From Aquimarina sp. AU58 (GTDB lineage: Bacteria; Bacteroidota; Bacteroidia; Flavobacteriales; Flavobacteriaceae), in NCBI RefSeq assembly GCF_900312745.1, contig NZ_OMPD01000014.1, positions 2,542,001 through 2,606,000 on the forward strand: a DNA stretch of 64,000 nt. Reading direction: 5' to 3'. Numbering within the stretch: position 1 is the first letter of the stretch; every line of letters starts with the position of its first letter. The notes beneath the pieces are model-generated. The model worked only from the letters and a program-made list of their open reading frames with translations, did not search any database and had not been told where the DNA came from. This document shows, one piece after another, positions 28,220 through 37,007 of this stretch. Both the position numbers and the translations under genes were made by a program.

Positions 28220-29530
28220 ATGGGTACTTTTCAGATAGAAGGAGGGCATCAGCTCAAAGGGGAAATCACGCCTCAGGGCGCCAAAAATGAAGCCTTACAA
28301 ATTCTTTGCGCAGTATTATTGACACCAGAAGAAGTTATAATTTCTAATATTCCTGATATACGAGATGTAAATAAATTAATAGATATTCTTAGGAATTTGG
28401 GTGTAAAAGTCCAAAAATTAGGAAAAGGAAAATATTCTTTTAAGAGTGATGAACTCAATTTAGAATATATGGAGAGTGAACAGTTTAAGAAAGAAGGAAG
28501 TGGTCTTAGGGGATCTATTATGATTGTTGGGCCCTTATTAGCAAGATTTGGTAAAGGGTATATTCCGCGTCCAGGAGGTGATAAAATTGGAAGAAGACGT
28601 TTGGATACCCACTTTGAAGGGTTTATTAACCTTGGGGCAGAATTTAGATATAATAAAGAAGAACGTTTTTATGGTGTAGAGGCACCAGAAGGTTTAACAG
28701 GTACCTATATGTTACTTGATGAAGCTTCGGTAACCGGTACTGCAAATATTGTAATGGCGGCTGTACTCGCCAAAGGCACAACTACAATTTATAATGCAGC
28801 TTGTGAACCTTATTTACAGCAGTTATGTAAGATGCTTAATGCTATGGGAGCAAAAATCTCTGGAGTGGGCTCTAATTTGTTAGTGATTGATGGGGTTAAA
28901 GCTTTAGGCGGATGTGAACACCGTGTACTACCCGATATGATCGAGATTGGATCATGGATAGGACTAGCTGCTATGACAAAAAGTGAAATTACTATTAAAA
29001 ATGTAAGCTGGGAAAACCTGGGATTGATCCCAAATACGTTTAGAAAATTAGGGATTGCCCTGGAGCGGGTAGGAGATGATATTTATATCCCTGCACATAC
29101 GAATGGATACCAGATAGAAAGTTATATTGATGGTTCATTTATGACCATTGCCGATGCTCCATGGCCTGGATTTACCCCCGATTTATTGAGTATCGTTTTG
29201 GTTATAGCTACACAAGCCAGAGGAGAAGTAATGGTGCACCAAAAGATGTTCGAGAGTCGTTTATTCTTTGTAGATAAGCTTATTGATATGGGAGCTAAGA
29301 TTATTTTATGTGATCCACATAGAGCTACAATTATAGGCCATGATTTTCAATCTACATTAAAAGCAACTACAATGGTATCTCCTGATATTAGAGCCGGAAT
29401 ATCATTATTAATCGCAGCATTGAGTGCTAAAGGAACATCAACTATTCATAATATCGAACAAATTGATCGTGGATATGAAAATATTGATGAACGCCTTAGA
29501 GCAATAGGAGCTAAGATTATTAGGGTTTAA
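28220..29530 (+). CDS. murA: UDP-N-acetylglucosamine 1-carboxyvinyltransferase
   Basis: A 436-residue enoylpyruvyl transferase that starts peptidoglycan synthesis by adding PEP to UDP-GlcNAc in the cytoplasm. Full length, with KNEALQILCA at 22-31 and the flexible loop RPGGDKIGRRRLDTH. Residue 121 is Asp where E. coli has the PEP-binding and fosfomycin-target Cys115. An Asp here is known to keep activity but to block fosfomycin alkylation. Codon GAT at 28580-28582. Downstream of the DUF4290 gene. Confidence 0.96.
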   Translation: MGTFQIEGGHQLKGEITPQGAKNEALQILCAVLLTPEEVIISNIPDIRDVNKLIDILRNLGVKVQKLGKGKYSFKSDELNLEYMESEQFKKEGSGLRGSIMIVGPLLARFGKGYIPRPGGDKIGRRRLDTHFEGFINLGAEFRYNKEERFYGVEAPEGLTGTYMLLDEASVTGTANIVMAAVLAKGTTTIYNAACEPYLQQLCKMLNAMGAKISGVGSNLLVIDGVKALGGCEHRVLPDMIEIGSWIGLAAMTKSEITIKNVSWENLGLIPNTFRKLGIALERVGDDIYIPAHTNGYQIESYIDGSFMTIADAPWPGFTPDLLSIVLVIATQARGEVMVHQKMFESRLFFVDKLIDMGAKIILCDPHRATIIGHDFQSTLKATTMVSPDIRAGISLLIAALSAKGTSTIHNIEQIDRGYENIDERLRAIGAKIIRV

Positions 29531-29704
29531 GGCGTAATAGATACATATTTTTGACGCAAGAGATTAGATAACTAGCTGCATAGGCCCTTCTTCATATGCC
29601 ATCTCTTATGGTTTATAAGATTGCATAAAGGCCAAAAAAAGAGTTTTAGTATTTTTATTTCTTTGAATTGTATTTTAGAAATGTATTGTTTTTAATGCTA
29701 AGAA

Positions 29705-31597
29705 TTAGACCGTTGTTTGAGATACTTTGGTATATGGAATAGTAAAATAGAATGTAGATCCTTTACCTTTTTTACTTTCTAACCAAATTTTTCCTGTTAG
29801 CATTTCGACATAAGCTTTGGCAATAGATAATCCAATACCTGCACCTTCTAGTGCATAGCGATCTTCGAGATCTGCCTGTACAAATCGTTCAAAAATAGCT
29901 TTCTGACGATCTTTTGCGATCCCCATACCAGTATCTTTTACATAAAATTGAAGAATATCTTTATCCCTTAGATATCCAAACTCAATTCCTCCTTCATTCG
30001 TGTACTTAATAGCATTTTTTATTAAGTTAGAAAGGATTGCATTAAATTTTTCTTTATCGGTTTTGATGATTGCATCTTCTGTCGACAAATCAATTGATAA
30101 TGATAGTACAATATCCTTTTTATCCGTTTGCGGTTTAAAGAGGTCAAATAAATACTTGGTTTGTTTATTGATATCAACCTCTTCGATATTGACTTTTACC
30201 TGATCTGCGGCTATTCTGGAGATATCAATAATATCCCTGATAATATTAAGCATGCGTGCTCCACTTTCTTTAATAAGATCCAGATACAGTTGTTGTTCGT
30301 CACCAGTAAGTTTTGGTTCGTTTAAAAGCTCTGCAAGACCAAGAATACCATTCATAGGGGTTCTTATTTCGTGACTCATATTGGCAAGAAAAGCAGATTT
30401 AAGGCGATCACTTTCTTCGGCTTTTTCCTTTAATCGACTTAGTTCAATTTCGTATAACTTAATATCTGTGATATCTGTTAGAGTACCAACATACCCAATA
30501 ATTTGATGTTTATCATTGTACTCGGGTATAGCACGACCTAATACCCAGGTTACCGTACCGTCGGGTTTAAGAAATCGGTATTCGGCATCAGAGGTTTCTT
30601 TTTTACCTGTAGCTGAATACCATCCTTGTTTTAGTCTTTTTCTATCCTCTGGATGTACTGCATTAAGCCATCCATCATTTAGGGCTTCTTCTTGTGATAA
30701 TCCCGAGATAGAACACCATTTTGGATTAACAAATATGGTCTTTCCATCGCTTTGAGTCATAAATACACCTACCGGTATCAGATTGGTTAATGTTTGATAT
30801 CTGCCTTTGGTGAATTGAGCTGCTTTTTCGGCTACTTCATATTTTTGCTTGTACGTTAGGGAATGAAAAATATCTTTAAAAGTAAGATAGTTAACATGGT
30901 AGGTTTCTTTTTCAAAATACTTTAGATATAACGTAAATATAGCACTATAAAAAATAGCCATAGACCCCTTTGATAATAATCCTGATAACAAGAGTTTTGG
31001 TATGTTTTCAAAATACCAAAACGAGCCTAGTGTAAAAAAGATGGCATCAAAACTAAGAACTAGTACCATAGTAAACATTACTCTAAGAAATAAGCTAGAA
31101 GTATGTTTTGAGATAAATTCGTATAAAAATATGATCAATATTGCATCCAGATAAAGTACTCCGGTTCCTACAAATAGTACCAGTACATTTGTGTAGAAGA
31201 AATCTGTAGAAATTTCGAAAGGATTATAGCTATATGCTCCTTCCATATTCATTCTAAAAGCAAGTAAAAGAAAGCATAATACAATATTGGCTATAACTAA
31301 TGCGTAAATTAGTTTTCGAGCTGTAGTTGCATCTTCTTTGATGTATATTAGAAGTATGGCAAAAAGTGTAGCAGAAAATAAAACAGATGAACCTGGAGAA
31401 ACCACGATAGCATCAGATATTTTGAAATAAAGTGTACTGGCCATAAAAACCTGCACAAACTGAAACAATCCCAAAGAAGCGAATAGCACTCCTAAGCCTA
31501 TTATCGTTCGCAAACGAAATAGTAGTAATATTAGGAAGGCAACAACAAATCCTTGAAAAAGAAAAATTAAGATTTGATAGAAAATTAGTGTGTCCAT
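29705..31597 (-). CDS. Membrane-bound PAS sensor histidine kinase
   Basis: A 630-residue kinase: an N-terminal membrane module of about seven helices (1-215), a PAS/PAC domain (about 260-385), an HisKA domain with SHEIRTPMNG (His around 409), and an HATPase_c domain with NAIKYT, DTGMGI and GAGIGLSI motifs (about 520-620). No receiver domain. It has no adjacent response regulator, so it is an orphan; the membrane sensor resembles 7TM-type inputs. Single gene. Confidence 0.9.
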   Translation of the reverse strand: MDTLIFYQILIFLFQGFVVAFLILLLFRLRTIIGLGVLFASLGLFQFVQVFMASTLYFKISDAIVVSPGSSVLFSATLFAILLIYIKEDATTARKLIYALVIANIVLCFLLLAFRMNMEGAYSYNPFEISTDFFYTNVLVLFVGTGVLYLDAILIIFLYEFISKHTSSLFLRVMFTMVLVLSFDAIFFTLGSFWYFENIPKLLLSGLLSKGSMAIFYSAIFTLYLKYFEKETYHVNYLTFKDIFHSLTYKQKYEVAEKAAQFTKGRYQTLTNLIPVGVFMTQSDGKTIFVNPKWCSISGLSQEEALNDGWLNAVHPEDRKRLKQGWYSATGKKETSDAEYRFLKPDGTVTWVLGRAIPEYNDKHQIIGYVGTLTDITDIKLYEIELSRLKEKAEESDRLKSAFLANMSHEIRTPMNGILGLAELLNEPKLTGDEQQLYLDLIKESGARMLNIIRDIIDISRIAADQVKVNIEEVDINKQTKYLFDLFKPQTDKKDIVLSLSIDLSTEDAIIKTDKEKFNAILSNLIKNAIKYTNEGGIEFGYLRDKDILQFYVKDTGMGIAKDRQKAIFERFVQADLEDRYALEGAGIGLSIAKAYVEMLTGKIWLESKKGKGSTFYFTIPYTKVSQTTV

Positions 31598-31902
31598 AAG
31601 AGTCTAATGCTACATTTAATAGGCGTTTTTAGATTCTTTGGTTAACCTATTTGTGTATAACATATAATTTTTAAGCCCCTTAAAGCTACGAACAATTGTT
31701 AAAACATTAGATATATAATCCCTTAAAAAACGATTTTTAATTAGTAATTATTACTTGTGATTACGCAAAAAAAAGGAGTTTAGATGTGTATTATGTTGAT
31801 TTACAGTTTGTTTTTACTTCAGTTACGTTTATTTTGATTTTTTTTTAATGAGAAGATATGCTTATAAAGTACTTAAAATAGAATTTAGGTTATGGTATAG
31901 AT
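31598..31902. other. Intergenic region between kinase and cold-shock gene, no gene
   Basis: About 305 bases, very AT-rich. It should hold the promoter for the minus-strand kinase gene. No box, repeat or small gene was identified with confidence. Confidence 0.4.
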
Positions 31903-31930
31903 AAAAAAAACCTGTCATTTTTGACAGGTT
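31903..31930 (-). terminator. Intrinsic terminator of the cold-shock gene
   Basis: AACCTGTCA (31909-31917) pairs with TGACAGGTT (31922-31930), a 9-bp stem with a 4-base loop, followed on the minus strand by a run of T (31903-31910). Confidence 0.9.
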
Positions 31931-31960
31931 GTAGTGCTTTAAAAAATTAAGTAGTATATA

Positions 31961-32152
31961 TTAAATTACTTTTACATTTACTGCGTTTAATCCTTTTTTG
32001 CCTTCTTGCAAATCAAATTCTACTGCATCACCTTCTCGAATTTCATCGATTAGCCCAGAGATGTGTACGAAATGTTCTTTGTTAGAATCTTCTTCAGTGA
32101 TGAATCCAAATCCTTTGGCATCGTTGAAAAATTTTACTGTTCCTTTATTCAT
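31961..32152 (-). CDS. csp: Cold-shock protein
   Basis: A 63-residue CspA-family single-stranded nucleic-acid-binding protein. RNP1 KGFGFIT and RNP2-like HFVHIS motifs are both present. Full length for the Bacteroidota short form. The 208-base upstream stretch is long enough for a structured cold-responsive leader, but no structure is shown by eye. Confidence 0.96.
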   Translation of the reverse strand: MNKGTVKFFNDAKGFGFITEEDSNKEHFVHISGLIDEIREGDAVEFDLQEGKKGLNAVNVKVI

Positions 32153-32360
32153 TGTTAAAATTTAAATTAGTTAATAAAAATCAAAGATAACGCCAAATAT
32201 CTAAATGATCATCATCAAGATGTTTTTTACTTTACTTGTTAACACAAATTTTAAGTGTTTATTGCTAATATAGGTATAAAATTGTTAATTTATCAATTAT
32301 TGGTGATTCCTATAGTAGGTGTAATTATGAAATATAGATGATTAGATATTATATAATTAC

Positions 32361-32837
32361 TTAAAAATATAGTTTTTGTAATTCTAATGTATAATCATAT
32401 TGTAAATCTTCGTGCAGTACTGTAATCTTCTTATTGATAGCCGATGTTTCGCGATGATAGATGTTTTTGAGAACAGTATTATTTTGTATAGAAGGAGTGA
32501 AGTTTTTTAACTTTTTGCAAAAATAAAGAAGCAATTCTATTTCAGTTTCTTTGTTTTTCGAATATCGAATATATTTCTTTATCGTACGCAAAATTTTTCG
32601 AATACTTTTTTTAATATAATAATATGATGCGGTGTTGATCATTTCGAATTGCTCATCAATTTCTCTCTGTATGCTTATGATATATTCTTCTTCATGGGTC
32701 GATTCGAATAATAAATAGGTAAGTAATTCTTTGTTTTCTTTTTTAAATCGGGATAGACGAAGACATAGTTCTATAAGCTCCTGGTGCGAACGATCTGTTA
32801 ATTCGGTTTTTAGTTCTTTTACGGTAGCAGTTTTCAT
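32361..32837 (-). CDS. Helical protein of unknown function (flavobacterial)
   Basis: A 158-residue, strongly helical, charged cytoplasmic protein, with Tyr and Lys-rich central helices (YYYIKKSIRKILRTIKKYIRY). No domain recognised; I believe similar proteins occur in flavobacteria. It has its own upstream region and is not in an operon. Confidence 0.65.
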   Translation of the reverse strand: MKTATVKELKTELTDRSHQELIELCLRLSRFKKENKELLTYLLFESTHEEEYIISIQREIDEQFEMINTASYYYIKKSIRKILRTIKKYIRYSKNKETEIELLLYFCKKLKNFTPSIQNNTVLKNIYHRETSAINKKITVLHEDLQYDYTLELQKLYF

Positions 32838-33041
32838 CTATAGGTAGTGCTTGTTTTATGGTGATACATTTCCTGTATGCAATTTAAATAAAACAATAGT
32901 TTCTAACCGGCTAACTCATTTTTAACTTATAACAATGGTATATCGATACTTTGATCCTTTTATACCGTGTGACTTTATGTTTTTGCACTTTTTTTGATAA
33001 CTGTTTGATATGTATGCCGTTGGTATATAGGGCCTCCCAAA

Positions 33042-33192
33042 GTTATTAACATAGTTATTAACAATAAAAGTAGGTTTTTACGTGTTAATTATTAGTAAAT
33101 TTTAATAAATAATGTATTATATCGAAGTTATTATATTTTTAAACAAATTATTAACAATAAATCAACAAATAATTTGGTTTATTGTTAATAAC
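33042..33192. repeat. AT-rich repeats TTATTAACAATAAA
   Basis: The box GTTATTAACAATAAA occurs at 33054-33068, again as ATTATTAACAATAAA at 33147-33161, and inverted as TTTATTGTTAATAAC at 33178-33192, with a partial copy at 33042-33050. The second and third form a 14-bp inverted pair (33148-33161 with 33178-33191). They lie upstream of a small open frame and a terminator, so they may be operators or a structured leader. This is part of a 394-base stretch (32838-33231) with no other feature. Confidence 0.6.
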
Positions 33193-33231
33193 TTATTATA
33201 TTACAGGTAATTAACCTTAAATCACACAATC

Positions 33232-33330
33232 ATGAATCATTTTTATTCCACTTTTGGGTTGAATTTTAAGAGTATTGTAAATTTTTTAAGAGAACTCCCT
33301 AAGGCTTCTAGTTATGCAATTCGTAAGTAA
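33232..33330 (+). CDS. Possible 32-residue microprotein
   Basis: ATG at 33232 to TAA at 33328-33330. The peptide begins MNHFYSTFGLNF and ends KASSYAIRK; it is basic and amphipathic. It is followed 46 bases later by an intrinsic terminator and preceded by the TTATTAACAATAAA boxes, so a short transcript is plausible. The opening resembles the N-terminus of some flavobacterial methyltransferases/glycosyltransferases, so it could instead be a gene remnant. Confidence 0.4.
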   Translation: MNHFYSTFGLNFKSIVNFLRELPKASSYAIRK

Positions 33331-33375
33331 TAGAGATATAACAAATTTTGGGCATTTGTTTTTTAAATCTATGAG

Positions 33376-33405
33376 AGGGATTATTTTTTGGTAATCCCTT
33401 TTTTT
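33376..33405 (+). terminator. Intrinsic terminator of a short transcript
   Basis: AGGGATTA (33376-33383) pairs with TAATCCCT (33392-33399); loop TTTTTTGG; seven T follow. No large gene ends here, so it implies a short RNA or the 32-residue reading frame just upstream. Confidence 0.75.
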
Positions 33406-33580
33406 ATGTTTGATACTGAAATGTATATATAAGAGGTAAGGTAAATGAGAAGATTACTACTTAAAACTCTCTTAAATAATAGTATGCGTTTTTGATAGAA
33501 TACACTTCTAATAGGTTTTGATTATATTCTTTTATCACTAGGTTACATGCTTTTAATCTAAGATCAAAACTAATCTATGA

Positions 33581-33620
33581 ACTCACCCTATTTTTAAGTT
33601 TAGCTAAAAATAGGATGAGT
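33581..33620 (-). terminator. Hairpin downstream of the peptide precursor gene
   Basis: ACTCACCCTATTTTTA (33581-33596) pairs with TAAAAATAGGATGAGT (33605-33620) with one mismatch; 8-base loop. It lies 15 bases past the stop of the 68-residue gene and probably ends its transcript. No good T run. The rest of 33406-33580 shows nothing. Confidence 0.55.
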
Positions 33621-33634
33621 ATGTTTACATAGAA

Positions 33635-33841
33635 CTATCCGTAAACCGGGTAACATTCCCATCCGTGATTTATAAGAAAGTCAGCATTTTTAACATCCTG
33701 TTCCAAAGTCCTTCCATTAACAGTTTTTTCACAAGTCCAACTTGTAGGTTCAGGATCAAGGGTTGAACTCATGTTTCCGGCATTAATAGCCGATAGGTTA
33801 GATAATTTAAATTTTTTGAGATCTTTAAGAGTACTTTTCAT
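33635..33841 (-). CDS. Possible leader-type secreted peptide or RiPP precursor
   Basis: A 68-residue protein. Residues 1-22 (LKDLKKFKLSNLSAINAG within them) resemble the double-glycine-type leaders of Bacteroidota natural-product or bacteriocin precursors, in which a KF.L..L..I.GG pattern precedes the cut; here AG replaces GG. The remaining 46 residues would be the mature peptide, with two cysteines (37, 63) that could form one disulfide, and a Trp/Tyr-rich C-terminus. No modification enzyme or peptidase-transporter gene is adjacent. The identification is inference from the leader pattern. Confidence 0.5.
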   Translation of the reverse strand: MKSTLKDLKKFKLSNLSAINAGNMSSTLDPEPTSWTCEKTVNGRTLEQDVKNADFLINHGWECYPVYG

Positions 33842-33983
33842 AATATGATTTAAAAGTTAAACATACTTCTAAAGTATAGTTATTAAGCGACCTTATAGAA
33901 GATAGTTTATAAGTGTAAGGGAAATTTAGATAAATGAGATAGATAAATTTATAAGCGCAAGAAACATGATTTTGGAATTGAAA

Positions 33984-34121
33984 CTATTTTACTTTAAAAA
34001 GACTATCTGTTGCCGAAACCAATTTAGATTCTTTAAACCTTAGATCTCCAAATTCAGAAGACCATAATTCTTTAGCAGATTTGTTTTTATATTCTTTATG
34101 TTTATTGTTTAATTGATGCAT
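33984..34121 (-). CDS. Possible 45-residue small protein
   Basis: ATG at 34119-34121, stop TAG at 33984-33986. The sequence (starting MHQLNNKHKEYKNKSAKEL, ending LFKVK) has normal composition and codon use for this genome, but there is no homology to point to and no clear ribosome-binding site. It lies between the peptide precursor and the RibD-like gene on the same strand. Confidence 0.3.
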   Translation of the reverse strand: MHQLNNKHKEYKNKSAKELWSSEFGDLRFKESKLVSATDSLFKVK

Positions 34122-34170
34122 ATATCAGCTGATGTGTTTTCTGTATTTTATTATGATTCGTTATTTTATA

Positions 34171-34701
34171 TTATTCTTTTTCATACGTTAAGATCTGAAG
34201 TCCATCATCAAAAGATTCTTTTTCGATTAACTTCCATTTTTTGTTTGTTATAGAATTACCAAATAAACGAATTCCATCTCCAATAATTATTGGATTAAGT
34301 TTTAGCTTGAGCTGATCAATCAAATCATTATCTAAAAGCCAGCCAGCAAAGTCTCCACCACCACATAAGTAAATGTCTGTTTTCGAATTTGCTTTAATTT
34401 CTTTTACCCGATGAATTGATCTTTTTTCAATATGAACAGAGTTTGCCAGGTTTTCAATTTTCATTGAATCCGAAAAAATGTAATGCTCCATATTTGGATA
34501 AGCAGCTTGTCCTGGCTGAAGACCGTATTGAAAACCAAACTCATACGTTCGTCTTCCCATTAGTACAGTTTCAAATTTTAAAAGCTCAGCCTGATATTTT
34601 TCAACTCCCTTCCCTTCAAGTATGAATTGACTTATGTCGTCGTTCTTTCCTGCTATAAATCCGTCGAGAGAACTTGCTACGTAATAAACAATTTTTTGCA
34701 T
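34171..34701 (-). CDS. Dihydrofolate reductase / RibD C-terminal-like protein
   Basis: A 176-residue protein of the RibD-C/DHFR-like group. Seen: YVASSLDGFIAGKNDD at the start, VLMGRRTYEFG (about 46-56) and the DIYLCGGGDFAGWLL nucleotide-binding segment (about 109-123). It is likely an NADPH-dependent reductase of unknown substrate. Such genes are common in flavobacterial accessory regions. Confidence 0.88.
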   Translation of the reverse strand: MQKIVYYVASSLDGFIAGKNDDISQFILEGKGVEKYQAELLKFETVLMGRRTYEFGFQYGLQPGQAAYPNMEHYIFSDSMKIENLANSVHIEKRSIHRVKEIKANSKTDIYLCGGGDFAGWLLDNDLIDQLKLKLNPIIIGDGIRLFGNSITNKKWKLIEKESFDDGLQILTYEKE

Positions 34702-34895
34702 ATGATTTTATGTTTTTAGAATTTCTACATTACTCACAACATTATAAGTAAGTATCGAAGTAGCGCAAATTGTTACCTTGCTTTTTGGTTTTTCTCACAT
34801 TGATTGTTAACTTTTTTATCATAAGTATTGTTTTTTACCAAAAATATAAGAGTCGTTCGATTAAAACTTAGTTGTTATGAATATATATTATGATG

Positions 34896-35108
34896 TTATG
34901 TTTTTTTATTTTTCCTTTTCGCTATTTTCATACGACTATAATCGCAAGCTCCATTCTCTAAATATTCAATTTTATGTTCAGATAACAGTCGAACAATGAT
35001 TTCTCTTGTTTCCTTTTCATCAAATCCGAGTTTTTCTCCAAGGTCGATTTCGTTTAACCGGCCATTGTTTTCAATTAATGCGTTATAATATTTTTCTTTA
35101 TTTTCCAT
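34896..35108 (-). CDS. Small winged-helix-like protein
   Basis: A 70-residue protein with a MarR/winged-helix-like pattern (ALIENNGRLNEIDLGEKLGF then a recognition-like helix ETREIIVRLLSEHKIEYL) and a basic C-terminus. It overlaps the methyltransferase gene by 11 bases and is therefore cotranscribed. A DNA-binding role is inferred from the fold pattern only. Confidence 0.55.
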   Translation of the reverse strand: MENKEKYYNALIENNGRLNEIDLGEKLGFDEKETREIIVRLLSEHKIEYLENGACDYSRMKIAKRKNKKT

Positions 35109-35937
35109 ACGTTATTTGTTTTTTTACCGCTATCATCATATGCGGGCTAAAAGGTAAAAGATAGCTGTCGTTTTCTGTAATCTTTGTAAGTTTTAATAAT
35201 GTTTCTTTCTTTTTGTCATTTAGCATATTAGTAAAATAATTTTTGTCTAACCAGGCCATTCCCTCAACTGCATAAGTAGTAAGATACGTTAATTCTTGAC
35301 TTATAAATTCGTTTTTAAGCTGTTCTGGTGTATGATAATATGCTTCTGCCAAAAGCCATGGGAAATCATCTGGGGGATTGTGTATTCCATTTGTTAATTC
35401 GTTTTTACACATTTCAAAAAACGATTTTTTATGAATAAGCCCATTTAAAAGGCCTACCAGAGTAGATGCGGTATAATTGATGGCAAAACCCAAAATGATT
35501 CCGTTATTCTTCAAAACACGTTTTGCTTCGCGGATACTTAACGCTCTATCTTCTTTTTTTTGAAGATGATACAAAGGGCCATGTAGCAGTATTAGATCGG
35601 CAAAATTATTAGGAAATTCGAGTTTTCGGGATTCTCCCCAATGAACGGAAAACCTGTTTTTTAATTTATCGGCTCTGTCTTGAGCTATTTTTATATGTTT
35701 GGGAATAGGTTCGACCAAATGTACCTGGTGTCCTTTGTTAGCAAGCCATTCCGAGTATTTTCCTGTCCCACCACCAATGTCAATTATTTTTGATGGTGAG
35801 GTAGTAATATATTTTTCTATGAGTGATTTGGTTCTTTCAAATTCAAAAACACCCATTCCTTTGTTAAGCCTGGTTTCTTCGGATGCTGTATTATAAAAGA
35901 GTTCTATGTTTCTGCTTATTAACTGTTTACTATTCAT
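35098..35937 (-). CDS. Class I SAM-dependent methyltransferase
   Basis: A 279-residue methyltransferase. Motif I is IIDIGGGTGKYSEWLA (about 45-60), the acidic end of strand 2 is HLVEPIP (75-81), and the motif around LILLHGPLYHL (113-123) is that of the Methyltransf_11/25 group. The substrate is unknown. First gene of a two-gene unit with the small winged-helix-like protein. Confidence 0.88.
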   Translation of the reverse strand: MNSKQLISRNIELFYNTASEETRLNKGMGVFEFERTKSLIEKYITTSPSKIIDIGGGTGKYSEWLANKGHQVHLVEPIPKHIKIAQDRADKLKNRFSVHWGESRKLEFPNNFADLILLHGPLYHLQKKEDRALSIREAKRVLKNNGIILGFAINYTASTLVGLLNGLIHKKSFFEMCKNELTNGIHNPPDDFPWLLAEAYYHTPEQLKNEFISQELTYLTTYAVEGMAWLDKNYFTNMLNDKKKETLLKLTKITENDSYLLPFSPHMMIAVKKQITYGK

Positions 35938-36172
35938 TTTTAATCACTGTATTATCATCACCTTTCGAAATGCAGCATGCATAGCATAGTGATAAAGCAA
36001 TTGATTTATAATCGATTACTAGTATTAAAATTTGATAAAATAATTGGATATGCTTATCTGTGCATTAAAAAATCAGAAGAATTTTTATGCATTAATTTCT
36101 CGTTGTATAGAGAATGTCTTTTTATAAAGACTCAGATCATATGTCGAATTAGTATAACAGACTATAAAGATA

Positions 36173-36478
36173 TTAATTCTGAATTGATTTTTCTTTTCTT
36201 TTTTGAATTAACCAGAATATCTCATAAGTTATAATCGAAATTAAAATTAGAATGCTATTAAAGTTAAATAATCGTGCTACTTTTTCATACCCATTAATTA
36301 TAACAATACTTATACCTATCATTAATAATAGACTCATAAAAAGACTGAAAATGTGCAATACTTTGTCAACTAATCTTTTTCCCATTTTGTGACTGACTCC
36401 ACGCCATATTTGAAATAAACAATAAATTAATAAAAGTACTGTAGCTAATAAAATAAGTGATAGATCTATATAATTCAT
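36173..36478 (-). CDS. Small membrane protein, last gene of the SRA-HNH operon
   Basis: A 101-residue protein with three predicted membrane helices (about 4-22, 40-62, 70-92) and a basic tail. Not recognised. It follows a 30-residue membrane peptide gene with 21 bases between, in the same direction as the Nudix and SRA-HNH genes. The shared operon is inferred from spacing. Confidence 0.55.
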   Translation of the reverse strand: MNYIDLSLILLATVLLLIYCLFQIWRGVSHKMGKRLVDKVLHIFSLFMSLLLMIGISIVIINGYEKVARLFNFNSILILISIITYEIFWLIQKRKEKSIQN

Positions 36479-36499
36479 ATCATTAAACTTTCCAGCCTT

Positions 36500-36592
36500 C
36501 TACAATTGATAATCTCTTAAAGTAACCATAAAAAGAAAATACCCGGCTACATAGAAAGCTAAGATTTTAGATATAATTTGAAATATCTTCAT
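36500..36592 (-). CDS. Possible 30-residue single-span membrane microprotein
   Basis: ATG at 36590-36592 to TAG at 36500-36502. The peptide begins MKIFQIISKILAFYVAGYF and ends VTLRDYQL: one membrane helix (residues 4-23) between a Lys and an Arg/Asp flank. It sits 19 bases after the Nudix stop and 21 bases before the next start, exactly filling the gap in the operon. It may be coupled to the neighbours. Confidence 0.45.
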   Translation of the reverse strand: MKIFQIISKILAFYVAGYFLFMVTLRDYQL

Positions 36593-36611
36593 TAATATTG
36601 GGAAAAATTAT

Positions 36612-37007
36612 TCACTGCGTTAGTTTAATTATTAATTCTTGAGCTATTGGAATATCTGCAGGAGCAAGCTTCCAATCTAACAATTCATTTGGTTCAATCC
36701 ATTCATATCTGTCATGATCAGTGAGTTTGAAGCTCGAACTCACAAAATTACATATGTAAGCGATTAATTCAATGGTGAAATTTTCATACGTGTGCTCAGA
36801 AGATTTGAAGAAGCTCTCAATGTTAACTTCCATTTCTAGTTCTTCTTTAAGCTCTCTAATGAGTGACTCTTCATTACTTTCATTTTCTTCAACTTTGCCA
36901 CCCGGAAATTCCCAATATCCTCCAAGAGATTTTTCAGGTTTTCTTCTACATATAAGAATCTTATTATCATTGTAAATGATTCCACAAACAACTTTAATCG
37001 TATCCAT
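36612..37007 (-). CDS. NudG-like (MutT-type) Nudix pyrophosphohydrolase
   Basis: A 131-residue Nudix hydrolase with the box GGKVEENESNEESLIREL (about 36-53) ending KEELEM, and the C-terminal LAPADIPIAQELI. The latter closely matches the end of E. coli NudG (LAPADIPLLEAF), an enzyme that hydrolyses 5-methyl-dCTP, 5-hydroxy-dCTP and CTP. The gene overlaps the SRA-HNH endonuclease gene by 14 bases. A role in removing modified dCTP from the pool is therefore plausible (inference). Confidence 0.85.
   Translation of the reverse strand: MDTIKVVCGIIYNDNKILICRRKPEKSLGGYWEFPGGKVEENESNEESLIRELKEELEMEVNIESFFKSSEHTYENFTIELIAYICNFVSSSFKLTDHDRYEWIEPNELLDWKLAPADIPIAQELIIKLTQ

Noticed and set aside
33042..33192. 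Repeats TTATTAACA considered as DnaA boxes of an origin
   Set aside because: They differ from TTATCCACA at two central positions, there is no dnaA/dnaN context and no unwinding element arrangement.
35977..36234. Plus-strand open frame of 85 codons
   Set aside because: It overlaps the minus-strand 101-residue gene by about 60 bases and has no recognisable features; the region 35938-36172 is better seen as non-coding.
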